Assembly (NCBI GenBank): GCA_026417035.1
Contig: JAOAEA010000024.1
Coordinates: forward strand, 1-32,766
Length of the DNA stretch: 32,766 bases
From: Burkholderiales bacterium
GTDB taxonomy: Bacteria > Pseudomonadota > Gammaproteobacteria > Burkholderiales > SG8-39
Direction of reading: 5' to 3'
Shown: positions 6,554 to 14,528 of the stretch, one piece after another
Layout of the letters: every line of letters begins with the position of its first letter
Numbering within the stretch: the stretch's first letter is position 1
Program-made: the position numbers and the translations under genes
Notes under the pieces: generated by a model
Told to the model about the DNA's origin: nothing
Databases searched by the model: none
The model's input: only the letters and a program-made list of their open reading frames with translations

Positions 6554-8632
6554 TCAGCCGCGCGAGCGGAAACGCGCCAGCCCGAGCAGGTTCGAATAGT
6601 CGTCGGTCCACACGCGCACGGCCGCCCCGCCATCGAGCGGCGCGCCGGCGTCGGCGAGCCCGAGCCTGGCGAGCGTCTCGGGCGAATCCACCACCAGCAC
6701 CCAGGTGTTTTCGTAGGTGCCGGCGGCGTCGTCGCCGTCGGCCTCGACCTTGACCGCGTGCTTGCCGAAGTGCGCGGCGAGGCTGCGCACCTGCGGCGCG
6801 AGGTCGAGGTAGCGGTTGGAGATGTGCAGCGCGAGCACGCCGCCCGGGCGCAGGTGGCGCAGATAGGTGGCGAACGCCTCGCGCGTGAGGAGGTGCACGG
6901 GGATCGCGTCGCTCGAGAACGCATCGAGCGCGAGGACGTCGTAGCGCTGGTCGGGCTCGCCTTCCATCGCGAGCCGCGCGTCGCCGATCACCACCTCGAC
7001 GGCGCCGGCCGCGTTCGCGAGGAAGCGGAACTGCTCGCGGGCGACGCGCGCCACGAGCGGGTTGATCTCGTAGGCGCGGTAGAGGTCCCCGGGACGCGAG
7101 TAGGCGGTGAGCGTGCCGGTTCCGAGGCCGACGAGCCCGACGCGGTGCGGCGCGTCGCCGCGCGTCGCGGCGATCGCGAGCGCGACGCCCGAGTCGGGGC
7201 CGTAGTAGGTCGTCGGCCAGGCGACTCGCCCGGGCGCGAGGAACTGCTTGCCGTGGTTGATCGTCCCGTGCAGCAGCGCGCGCTGCGCAGCCTCGCCCGA
7301 GCCGCTGTCGAGCACGCGCACCGTGCCGTAGAAGTTGCGCGCCATCATCACCGACTCGGACGCGACCTCGACGCGCTGCCAGGCGAGCGCGAGCACGATG
7401 CCCGCGGCCGCGAGCCCCGCGGCGGCGGCGGCCGCGAGCGCCCGGCGGCGCGGCAGCGCCGCGCGCGCCTCGCGCCGCACGACCCACGCGACGATCGCCA
7501 CCAGCGCCGCCAGCCCGAGCGGGAGCTCGTAGTAGTCGGGGAAGAGGCTCGGCGCGAGGAGCGCGACGAACACGCCGCCGGCGGCGCCGCCGAGCGAGAT
7601 CACGAGGTAATAGCCGGTGAGATGGCGCGGCTGCGGCCGCGCGCGGGCGAGCTCGCCGTGGCACGCCATCGCCGCGGCGAAGAGGCCGGCGCAGAAGAGC
7701 GGGATGAGGATCCAGATCGAGGTGTTCTTGTGCTCGTCGGCGAGTGTCCAGGCCATGCCCGCGGCGAGCGCGGCCGCGAGCGGGAGGAACACGGCACGCC
7801 GGTACCAGCGGTCGCCGGCGAAGGCGAGGATGAAGGAGAGGAGATAGAGCGCGAGCGGCACCACCCAGAGGAAGGGCATCGGCGAGATGTTCTGGGTGAG
7901 GTGGTGCGTGATCGCGAGGAGCAGGACCGATGGCACCGCGGCGAGCGTGAACCAGCCGAGCCGGTCGCGCGCACCCGGCCTGCGGGCGCCGGGAAGCGGC
8001 GCGACGCGCGGCGCCGCGTCGGGAAGCCGCAGGAGCCCCGCCGCCAGCGCGCCGACGAGCGCCACGACCAGCCCGTAGCCGGCCGACCACGCATGGGCCT
8101 GCGCGCGCGTCGCGAGGAACGGCTCGACCGCCAGCGGATAGGAAAGGAGCGCGAGCATCGACCCCAAGTTCGAGAGCGCATAGAGCCGGTAGGGCGAGCG
8201 GCCCGGATGCGCGCGCGCGAACCACGCCTGCACCAGCGGGCCGGTCGTCGAGAGGAGGAAGTAGGGCAGCCCGACCACCGCGGCCAGCAGCGCGAGGATG
8301 CGCCACGTCGGGTCGCCCGCGGTCGCCGGCTTCCACGAGTCGGCTGGCAGGACCGGCAGCGCCGCGAGGCTCGCGGCGAGCAGCGCGAGGTGCACGACGC
8401 CCTGCAGCCGCGGGCGCAGGCGCGACGCGACGAGGTGCGCGTAGGCGTAGCCCGCGACGAGCGCCACCTGGAAGAAGACCATGCACGCGCCCCACACCGC
8501 CGCGGAGCCGCCGAACCACGGCAGGATGATGCGCGCGATGAGCGGCTGCACCTCGAAGAGCAGGAACGCGCTCGCGAGGATCGCCGCGGCGAAGAGGGCG
8601 GGCGGCGGTGCGTAGGGTCGGGGCGTGCTCAT
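6554..8632 (-). CDS. Multi-pass membrane protein fused to spermidine-synthase-like domain
   Basis: The 692-residue protein has two parts. Residues 1 to about 410 contain many hydrophobic segments of a transporter-like domain (beginning ALFAAAILASAFLLFEVQPL, with a conserved LSTTGPLVQAWFARAHP block and HHLTQNISPMPFLWV). Residues from about 430 form a soluble Rossmann domain of the spermidine synthase type: VGLVGLGTGTLTAYSRPGD for nucleotide/SAM binding, YEINPLVARVARE, and LALDAFSSDAIPVHLL, where the Asp region corresponds to the polyamine-synthase active site. Such fused MFS/spermidine-synthase proteins are common in proteobacteria but their reaction is not established; aminopropyl transfer is only an analogy. 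It lies downstream of rmuC on the same strand after a 124-base gap containing an inverted repeat, so it may have its own promoter. Confidence 0.85.
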   Translation of the reverse strand: MSTPRPYAPPPALFAAAILASAFLLFEVQPLIARIILPWFGGSAAVWGACMVFFQVALVAGYAYAHLVASRLRPRLQGVVHLALLAASLAALPVLPADSWKPATAGDPTWRILALLAAVVGLPYFLLSTTGPLVQAWFARAHPGRSPYRLYALSNLGSMLALLSYPLAVEPFLATRAQAHAWSAGYGLVVALVGALAAGLLRLPDAAPRVAPLPGARRPGARDRLGWFTLAAVPSVLLLAITHHLTQNISPMPFLWVVPLALYLLSFILAFAGDRWYRRAVFLPLAAALAAGMAWTLADEHKNTSIWILIPLFCAGLFAAAMACHGELARARPQPRHLTGYYLVISLGGAAGGVFVALLAPSLFPDYYELPLGLAALVAIVAWVVRREARAALPRRRALAAAAAAGLAAAGIVLALAWQRVEVASESVMMARNFYGTVRVLDSGSGEAAQRALLHGTINHGKQFLAPGRVAWPTTYYGPDSGVALAIAATRGDAPHRVGLVGLGTGTLTAYSRPGDLYRAYEINPLVARVAREQFRFLANAAGAVEVVIGDARLAMEGEPDQRYDVLALDAFSSDAIPVHLLTREAFATYLRHLRPGGVLALHISNRYLDLAPQVRSLAAHFGKHAVKVEADGDDAAGTYENTWVLVVDSPETLARLGLADAGAPLDGGAAVRVWTDDYSNLLGLARFRSRG

Positions 8633-8682
8633 GCGGTGCGGGGCTCGGGCGCTCGGGCCCGCGCGAAGCGCGCGAGGATACC

Positions 8683-8699
8683 CGAACCGCCGCGGTTCG
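8683..8699. other. Inverted repeat between rmuC and the membrane/SpeE-like gene
   Basis: CGAACCG (8683-8689) and CGGTTCG (8693-8699) are perfect 7-base arms with a 3-base spacer. On the minus strand it falls after the rmuC stop and immediately before TATCCT (8681-8676), a weak -10-like hexamer about 45 bases upstream of the next gene's ATG. It could be a terminator stem for rmuC without a T-run or an operator over the downstream promoter. Confidence 0.4.
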
Positions 8700-8756
8700 A
8701 GAGAGGCAAAACGCCCGCGGCCGCGTTCCGGATGACCGGGCGCCGACCGCCGGACG

Positions 8757-10256
8757 TCAATCGTCCTCGGCCGCCCCGGCCTCGCCCGGCGGCAGGCCCA
8801 CTTCGGACTCGACCACCTCTTCGAGGAGCGCGCCGGCCGCCGGCGCGGGAAGCGCCTCCACGTCCCTGAGCTTCCGCCCGAGGACGCGCGTGCGCGTCTC
8901 GGCCTCGCCGATCGAGCGCGCGGCCTCGTCGAGCTTCTTCTTCGTCTTCGCGAGCACGTCGCCGAACTTCCCGAACTCCGTCTTCACCGCGCCGAGGATC
9001 TGCCAGACCTCGCTCGAGCGCTGCTCGATCGCGAGGGTGCGGAACCCCATCTGCAGGCTGTTGAGGATCGCCGTGAGCGTGGTCGGCCCGCAGACGACCA
9101 CCCGGTGCTCGCGCTGCAGACCGTCGAAGAGCCCCGCCCGGCGCAGCACTTCCGCGTAGAGCCCCTCGAACGGCAGGTAGAGGAGCGCGAAATCGGTGGT
9201 CGCCGGCGGCTCGACATACTTCTCCGCGATGGTCTTCGCCTCGAGCCGGATCCGCGACTCGAGCGCCTTCGCCGCGGCTTCCGCGGCGTCGGCATCGGCC
9301 GCCTCCTGCGCCTTGAGGAGCCGCTCGTAGTCTTCGAGGGGGAACTTCGCGTCGATCGGCAGCCAGACGACGCTGTCGGCACGGTCGCGCCCGGGCAGCC
9401 GGATCGCGAACTCGACCCGCTCGTTCGAGCCCGGCCGCGTGGCGACGTTGCGCGCGTACTGATCCGGCGTGAGCAACTGCTCGAGGAGCGCGGCGAGCTG
9501 CACCTCGCCGAGCACGCCGCGGGTCTTCACGTTCGTGAGCACCCGTTTCAGGTCGCCGACGCCGGCGGCGAGCGTCTGCATCTCGCCGAGGCCCTTGTAC
9601 AGCAGCTCGAGCCGCTCGCTCACCTGCCGGAACGATTCCGCAAGGCGCGTCTCGAGCGCCGCGTGCAACTTCTCGTCCACGGTCTCGCGCATCTTCTCGA
9701 GCTTCTGCGCGTTGTCGGCGGCGAGCTCCTTCAGGCGCGCCTCCACCGTCTCGCGGATCTCGGCCATGCGCTTCGCGTTCGATTCGAGGCTCGCCTGCAG
9801 CGTGTCGCCGAAGCGCTTGAGCGTCGCCGCGATCTCCTCGCGGCCCGCGCGCGCGTCCGCCTGCGCCGCCGCGAGCTTCTCGTCCACCGTGCGGCGGAGC
9901 TCGCCGAGGCGCTGCTCGTGCTCGACGAAACGCGCCGCGAGCTCCTGCGAGAACGCCTGGATCCGTTCGCCCTGCAGCGCCGCCATGTCCTTCATCTGCG
10001 CCGACACGCCCTGCCCGAAATGCGCGAGCGCCGCGGTCTGCTCCTCGCGGCCCTGCCGCGCCGCGTCGAGCGCCTCGCGCCGCCCTGCGGTGATCGCGTC
10101 GCGCAGCTCCCGCTCCAGGCGCTCGCTGTCGCGCGCGAGGGCATCGAGCCGCCCCTCGAGGCGCGCGGAGCCACTGCGCGCGATCGCGACGCCCTGCAGG
10201 ACGGCCACGGCGACGAGGAGCGCCAGGGCGAGATAGGCGAGCGTTTCGACGGGCAC
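8757..10256 (-). CDS. rmuC: DNA recombination protein RmuC
   Basis: RmuC family proteins limit genome rearrangement at inverted repeats; the C-terminal domain belongs to the restriction-endonuclease-like fold. The 499-residue product has the classical layout: an N-terminal membrane anchor at about residues 5-26 (LAYLALALLVAVAVLQGVAI), a long charged coiled coil to about residue 240 with heptad-like repeats such as VDEKLAAAQ and ETVEARLKEL, and the RmuC core (GVLGEVQLAALLEQLLTPDQYARN, LPIDAKFPLEDYERLL, LPFEGLYAEVLR, VCGPTTLTAILNSLQMGF). The start is a GTG at 10256 with no visible Shine-Dalgarno. A TATACT box lies about 48 bases upstream, sharing a divergent promoter region with the acyl-CoA synthetase. 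Confidence 0.95.
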   Translation of the reverse strand: MPVETLAYLALALLVAVAVLQGVAIARSGSARLEGRLDALARDSERLERELRDAITAGRREALDAARQGREEQTAALAHFGQGVSAQMKDMAALQGERIQAFSQELAARFVEHEQRLGELRRTVDEKLAAAQADARAGREEIAATLKRFGDTLQASLESNAKRMAEIRETVEARLKELAADNAQKLEKMRETVDEKLHAALETRLAESFRQVSERLELLYKGLGEMQTLAAGVGDLKRVLTNVKTRGVLGEVQLAALLEQLLTPDQYARNVATRPGSNERVEFAIRLPGRDRADSVVWLPIDAKFPLEDYERLLKAQEAADADAAEAAAKALESRIRLEAKTIAEKYVEPPATTDFALLYLPFEGLYAEVLRRAGLFDGLQREHRVVVCGPTTLTAILNSLQMGFRTLAIEQRSSEVWQILGAVKTEFGKFGDVLAKTKKKLDEAARSIGEAETRTRVLGRKLRDVEALPAPAAGALLEEVVESEVGLPPGEAGAAEDD

Positions 10257-10303
10257 GGGCGGTTCGGCGCGCGGGGAGCCGCGCGGTGCAAGAAGCCACG
10301 CCG

Positions 10304-10309
10304 AGTATA
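10304..10309 (-). promoter_or_regulatory. Candidate -10 box for rmuC
   Basis: The minus strand reads TATACT (10309 to 10304), a 5/6 match to the -10 consensus, about 48 bases before the rmuC GTG. The corresponding -35 position falls in the 10318-10340 inverted repeat and shows no consensus hexamer, which would fit an activator-dependent or weak promoter. Confidence 0.45.
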
Positions 10310-10317
10310 GCGGAGGG

Positions 10318-10340
10318 GGTGGCTCGCCCGCCGAGCCACC
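10318..10340. promoter_or_regulatory. Candidate operator: 9-bp inverted repeat between divergent -10 boxes
   Basis: GGTGGCTCG (10318-10326) and CGAGCCACC (10332-10340) are perfect inverted arms around CCCGC. The repeat covers the -35 positions of both the leftward rmuC promoter and the rightward acyl-CoA synthetase promoter. Dyads of this size and position are typical of a dimeric regulator's site, but the regulator is unknown. Confidence 0.5.
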
Positions 10341-10344
10341 CGGC

Positions 10345-10350
10345 TACAAT
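10345..10350 (+). promoter_or_regulatory. Candidate -10 box for the acyl-CoA synthetase
   Basis: TACAAT, a 5/6 match to the -10 consensus, lies 22 bases before the ATG at 10373, giving a leader of roughly 16 bases that contains an AGGGGA ribosome-binding site (AGGGGATCGCCGCG before the ATG). The inverted repeat ends four bases upstream. Confidence 0.5.
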
Positions 10351-10372
10351 CGGCGCACAGGGGATCGCCGCG

Positions 10373-11992
10373 ATGCACTGGACCGACTACCCCGCGCCGC
10401 CGACGCGACACGAGGCCCATTTCGGCCGCGTGATGCGCTGCTTCGCCGCGCGGCCCGCGCACCTCAACGCGGCGTTCGCCGCCTCGGTCGCGCGCTTCCC
10501 CGAGCGCGACGCCCTCGTCGCGGGCGCGGCCCGGCTCACCTACCGCGAGCTCGCCGCGCGCGCCGCCACGGTCGCCGCGAACCTCGCCGCCGCGGGCATC
10601 GGGCGCGGCGACCGCGTCGCCCTGCTCCTTCCGAACGGCGTCGAATTCGTCGAGGTGATGCTCGGCGCGCTGCGTCTCGGCGCGGTCGTCGTGCCGGTCA
10701 ACGTGCGCGAGCAGCGCCCGGAGCTCGCCTACCTGCTCGGCCAATGCGGAGCCAGGGCGATCGTGTTCGACGCCGCGCTCGCCGATCGCGTACCCGAAGC
10801 CGGCGAGGTGCCGGCGCTCGCGGCGCGCTTCGCCGCCGGCGGCGCAGTCGCCGGCGCCCGGGACTACGGCGAGCTCCTGCGGCCGGCACCGTCGCTGCCC
10901 GCCGCGGAGGTCGGCGAGGAAGACGTCGCAGTGATCCTCTACACCTCCGGCACCACCGGGCACCCGAAGGGGGCGATGCTCACGCACTTCAACGTCGTGC
11001 ACTCGGTGCTGCACTTTCGCGTCTGCATGGGCCTTGCCGAGACCGACCGCTCGCTCCTCGCGGTGCCGGCGAGCCACGTCACCGGGCTCGTCGCGATCCT
11101 CTGGTCCATGCTCGCCGCCGGCGGCTGCACGCTCATCCTCGCCGAATTCCGCCCCGCCGACTTCCTCGCGCTCGCCGCGGCCGAGCGCATGACCCACACG
11201 CTCGTCGTGCCGGCGATCTACAACCTGCTCCTGCGCGACGCCTCGTTCGCGCGGCACGACCTCTCGGCATGGCGGATCGGCGGGTTCGGCGGCGCGCCGA
11301 TGCCGGAGGGAACGATCCGCGCCCTCGCGGAGCGGCTCCCGGGGCTCGCGCTCGTCAACGCCTACGGCGCGACCGAGACGACCTCGCCCGCCACGATCAT
11401 GCCGATCGGCCTGCAGGCGGGGCACCTCGCGAGCGTCGGCGTCGCCGTGCCCTGCGCCGACCTGCGGGTGATGGACGACGCGGGGCGCGAGCTCCCGCCG
11501 GGCGCGGAAGGCGAGATCTGGATCGCCGGGCCGATGGTCGTCCCCGGCTATTGGGACGATGCGCAGGCCACCGCGCGCGAGTTCGCCGGCGGCTATTGGA
11601 AGTCCGGGGACCTGGGGACGATCGACGCCGAAGGGTTCGTGCGCATCCTCGACCGCAAGAAGGACATGGTGAACCGCGGCGGCTACAAGGTGTTCGGCGC
11701 CGAGGTCGAGAGCGCGCTCTCGCTGCACCCGGCGGTGGCCGAGTCCGCCGTCGTGGCGCGCCCCGATCCGGTGCTCGGCGAGAAGGTCGAGGCGTTCGTG
11801 GTGCTGCGCGCGCCGGGCGCGGCGAGCGCCGAGGAGCTACGGGCGCACTGCGCGCGGCGGCTCGCGGACTACAAGGTGCCGGACTTCGTGACGTTCCTCG
11901 ACGAACCGCTGCCGCGCAACGCGAACGGCAAGGTGCTCAAGCGCGCGCTGCGCGGTCGCGGCGACGCCCCCCCGGGGAGGATGCAGGGATGA
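10373..11992 (+). CDS. AMP-forming acyl-CoA synthetase (class I adenylate-forming enzyme)
   Basis: The enzyme would activate a carboxylic acid as acyl-AMP and transfer it to CoA. The 539-residue product has all core motifs: the phosphate-binding loop YTSGTTGHPKGAM near residue 190, YGATETTSPA near residue 331, YWKSGDLGTID near residue 410, DRKKDMVNRGGYKVF in the hinge region, and the C-terminal catalytic lysine in PRNANGKVLKRAL near residue 520. Substrate specificity cannot be read from the motifs; medium- or long-chain fatty acids or aromatic acids are all possible. A good Shine-Dalgarno (AGGGGA) supports the start at 10373. It overlaps the following methyltransferase in an ATGA arrangement, so they are probably co-translated, and it shares a divergent control region with rmuC. 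Confidence 0.92.
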   Translation: MHWTDYPAPPTRHEAHFGRVMRCFAARPAHLNAAFAASVARFPERDALVAGAARLTYRELAARAATVAANLAAAGIGRGDRVALLLPNGVEFVEVMLGALRLGAVVVPVNVREQRPELAYLLGQCGARAIVFDAALADRVPEAGEVPALAARFAAGGAVAGARDYGELLRPAPSLPAAEVGEEDVAVILYTSGTTGHPKGAMLTHFNVVHSVLHFRVCMGLAETDRSLLAVPASHVTGLVAILWSMLAAGGCTLILAEFRPADFLALAAAERMTHTLVVPAIYNLLLRDASFARHDLSAWRIGGFGGAPMPEGTIRALAERLPGLALVNAYGATETTSPATIMPIGLQAGHLASVGVAVPCADLRVMDDAGRELPPGAEGEIWIAGPMVVPGYWDDAQATAREFAGGYWKSGDLGTIDAEGFVRILDRKKDMVNRGGYKVFGAEVESALSLHPAVAESAVVARPDPVLGEKVEAFVVLRAPGAASAEELRAHCARRLADYKVPDFVTFLDEPLPRNANGKVLKRALRGRGDAPPGRMQG

Positions 11993-12663
11993 GGTGGCGC
12001 AGAGGCATCGCGCCGAGCCGCGCCGCGGCGGGCGCGGCGCTCGTCCTCGCGCTCGGCAGCGCGGGGGCGCCCGCGCAGACGCCGCACACCCACGACCATG
12101 CCTTCCGCGGCGCCGAGGCCTGGGCACGCTACTTCGACGACCCGGCGCGCGACGCCTGGCAGAAACCGCACCAGGTGATCCAGGCGCTCGCGCTCGCCCC
12201 CGACGCCGCGGTCGCCGACATCGGCGCGGGCACCGGCTACTTCGCGGTGCGCCTCGCGCATGTGACGCCGCAGGGCCGCGTCTACGCGGTCGACGTCGAG
12301 CCCGACATGGTGCGCTACCTCGCCGAGCGCGCCGGGCGCGAGCGCCTCGCGAACCTCGTCGCGGTGCAGGGCACCCCCGACGACCCGCGGCTGCCGGCGA
12401 AGGTGGACCGCGCGCTGCTCGTGAACGTCTACCACCACATCGGCGACCGCGAGCGCTACTTCCGGCGCCTCGGCGCTCATCTCGGGCCGGGGGCCGAGGT
12501 GGCGATCATCGACTTCACCCGGGCCTCGCCGATGGGGCCGCCGGCGCGCGAGCGCATCCCGCCCGAGCAGGTGATCGCGGAGATGCAGCGCGCCGGCTAC
12601 CGCCTCGCGCGCACGCACGACTTCCTGCCCAACCAGTTCTTCCTCGTGTTCCGCGCGGACTGA
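11989..12663 (+). CDS. Class I SAM-dependent methyltransferase with apparent signal peptide
   Basis: A 224-residue protein whose ATG overlaps the synthetase stop codon. The first 30 residues look like a Sec signal peptide: basic start (MRWRRGIAPSR), an Ala/Leu-rich core, then AGAPAQ as a cleavage site. A His-rich HTHDH patch and a conserved AEAWARYFDDPARDAWQKP block follow. The Rossmann methyltransferase motif I, VADIGAGTGYFAVRLA, begins near residue 75, with an acidic AVDVEPDMVRYL motif next and LLVNVYHHIGDRERYF after that. The target is unknown. Export of a SAM-dependent enzyme is puzzling because SAM is cytoplasmic; alternatively the hydrophobic N-terminus may act as an uncleaved anchor. 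Coupling to an acyl-CoA synthetase hints at lipid or small-acid chemistry, but that is inference. Confidence 0.85.
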   Translation: MRWRRGIAPSRAAAGAALVLALGSAGAPAQTPHTHDHAFRGAEAWARYFDDPARDAWQKPHQVIQALALAPDAAVADIGAGTGYFAVRLAHVTPQGRVYAVDVEPDMVRYLAERAGRERLANLVAVQGTPDDPRLPAKVDRALLVNVYHHIGDRERYFRRLGAHLGPGAEVAIIDFTRASPMGPPARERIPPEQVIAEMQRAGYRLARTHDFLPNQFFLVFRAD

Positions 12664-12680
12664 GCGCACGGCGGCGCCCC

Positions 12681-14003
12681 TCAGCCCGGCCGCGGCGTGC
12701 CGGCCTTCTTGAGGATCGCAGCGCGCACCAGCCCGATGTGCTCGCGCAGGATGTAGAGCTGGTTCGCGAACGCGAGCGGCGTGCGGAGGTGCTCGACCTC
12801 CGCCTCGATCGCGTCGAGCCGCTTGAGCCACTCCGGGGCCTCGGCGCCGGAGTGCGCCTCGTCCACGTCGCGCTCGAGCGCGCCGAGGTCGCCGTAGTGC
12901 CGGTAGATGCGCGAGCGCATGCGCCACCCGTACACCGCCGGGGCGATGCGCAGCACCGGGATCAGCACGGCGACGATGGGAACGACGAGCACCAAGGTGC
13001 GCTCGATGAGCGTCGCCAGCCAGAACGGCAGGTAACGGTGCAGGAAGCGGGTTCCCGACTTGTAATGGCGCTCGGCTTCCCGCGACAGCGGGAAGTCCAC
13101 CTGCTTCGGGTTCGGGAACTCGCCCGCGCGCTGGAACACCTCCGGCCCGCCGTGCACCTCGGCGGCGGCGGAGAGCAGGAGGTCGATCACCGCCGGGTGC
13201 AGGTCCTCGCGCGCGACGATGGTGGACATCGGCGCGACGAGCGTCGTGTCCGCCGGCGGGATGGCGCGCGCGACGTCGATCGCGCCCTCGGGCAGCAGCA
13301 GCTTCGACAGGAACGGGAACTGGCGCACGTAGGCCTCGGCCTGGGCGAAGCTCATCAGCCGGAACCCGGGCGCGAAGAGCGCGCTCCAGATCGCCGCCGA
13401 CTTCACCGGGCCGACGAGGAAGATGGCGTCGGCCTCGCCCTTGCCGAGCGCCGCGACCGCGGCGAGGCCGCCGTCGGGCAAGAGCGTCGCGTTCTTCGCG
13501 TCGATGCCGCTCGCGCCGAGGAGGTCGAGCGCGAGCTTGCGCGTGCCGCTGCCCTCGGCGCCGATCGCCACGCGCTTCCCGCGCAGCTGGCCGAGCCGCT
13601 CGAGCGGCTCCCGGCCGCGGTAGAAGACCCACACCGGCTCGTAGTAGAAGCTGCCGAGCGAGACGAGGCCGTCCTTCTCCGCGCCGACGCCCAGCCCGCC
13701 CTGCACGAACGCGAAGTCCACCGGCTCGTTCGGGTCGGCGAGGCGTTCGAGGTTCTGCACGGCACCGGCCGACGGGCGCTCGACGATCGTGACGCCGTGC
13801 CTCGCCAGGATCGACTTGTAGTGCGCCGCGTACATCTCGTAGGCGCCGTGCGGCGCGCCGGTGCTCATCACGACCGAGTCCGGCGGCGCCGGCCGGATGA
13901 ACTGCGCCGCCACCCAGAAGGCGCCCGCGACGACGAGCACCGCGGGCACGACCACGACGAGCAACTCGCGGCGCGAGATGTCGCGGAACCGGCGCCTCGC
14001 CAT
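12681..14003 (-). CDS. Membrane-anchored TAXI-type solute-binding protein
   Basis: TAXI proteins are the extracytoplasmic binding subunits of one TRAP transporter class. The 440-residue product begins MARRRFRDISRRELLVVVV with a hydrophobic segment at about residues 14-36. The binding domain follows: SVVMSTGAPHGAYEMYAAHY, DFAFVQGGLGVG, LRGKRVAIGAEGSGTRKLAL and EADAIFLVGPVKSAAI. Near residues 330-352 lies a second hydrophobic stretch (LIERTLVLVVPIVAVLIPVL), then a charged, probably helical C-terminal region. This two-helix anchored form differs from a free periplasmic protein, and no TRAP membrane permease (DctM/DctQ-like) is adjacent. It starts 5 bases after the stop of the truncated haemoglobin gene, so the two are very probably cotranscribed. 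Its ligand is unknown. Confidence 0.88.
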   Translation of the reverse strand: MARRRFRDISRRELLVVVVPAVLVVAGAFWVAAQFIRPAPPDSVVMSTGAPHGAYEMYAAHYKSILARHGVTIVERPSAGAVQNLERLADPNEPVDFAFVQGGLGVGAEKDGLVSLGSFYYEPVWVFYRGREPLERLGQLRGKRVAIGAEGSGTRKLALDLLGASGIDAKNATLLPDGGLAAVAALGKGEADAIFLVGPVKSAAIWSALFAPGFRLMSFAQAEAYVRQFPFLSKLLLPEGAIDVARAIPPADTTLVAPMSTIVAREDLHPAVIDLLLSAAAEVHGGPEVFQRAGEFPNPKQVDFPLSREAERHYKSGTRFLHRYLPFWLATLIERTLVLVVPIVAVLIPVLRIAPAVYGWRMRSRIYRHYGDLGALERDVDEAHSGAEAPEWLKRLDAIEAEVEHLRTPLAFANQLYILREHIGLVRAAILKKAGTPRPG

Positions 14004-14008
14004 CACTG

Positions 14009-14410
14009 CTAGCCCTCGCGGTTGCGCATGTGGTCGGCGGTGCGGAAGAACGCGCCGGCGAGGAACCGCGCGAGCTCCGCGTCCACGCCCTCCTCGGCCA
14101 TCGCGCGCGCCATGCACGCGAGCCACTGGTCGCGCTCCGCGCTGCCGATCGGGAACGGGAGATGCCGCGCGCGCAGGAAGGGGTGGCCGTAGCGCTCGAC
14201 GTAGAGCGGCGGCCCGCCGAGCCAGCCGGAGAGGAACAGGGTGAGCTTCTCCGCCGATCCCGAGAGGTCTTCCGGGTGCAGCTTGCGGATGCCGTGGAAC
14301 TCGGGCTCGGCGTCCATCAGGCGGTAGAAGCGCTCGACGAGCGCGCGGAGCCTCGTCTCCCCGCCGAGGCGTTCGTAGGGCGTTGCGTTCACGCGCGAAG
14401 GATACGCCAT
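14009..14410 (-). CDS. Group II truncated haemoglobin
   Basis: A haem protein of the 2-over-2 fold, about 133 residues from the ATG at 14410; a GTG at 14392 is a possible alternative, and neither start has a clear Shine-Dalgarno. Conserved features include PYERLGGETRLRALVERFY with the B10-region Tyr, LHPEDLSGSAEKLTLFLSGW, LYVERYGHPFLRARHLPFPI containing the proximal His, and RDQWLACM with the Trp characteristic of group II. Group II members bind oxygen and are linked to oxygen, NO or peroxide chemistry. It is followed 5 bases later by the TAXI-type binding protein, an uncommon partner, and lies downstream of NAD-glutamate dehydrogenase after about 118 bases. Confidence 0.92.
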   Translation of the reverse strand: MAYPSRVNATPYERLGGETRLRALVERFYRLMDAEPEFHGIRKLHPEDLSGSAEKLTLFLSGWLGGPPLYVERYGHPFLRARHLPFPIGSAERDQWLACMARAMAEEGVDAELARFLAGAFFRTADHMRNREG

Positions 14411-14528
14411 GGGGGCCCGATGCAAAACGCCCGAGGGCGCCGCGTGCGCCCGTTTCGCCGGCATGCAGGGCGCGTCGCCCGTCACCGGACGCGCGGGCCG
14501 AAACCGGGGGAGTGCGGCCGCTTTCCCA

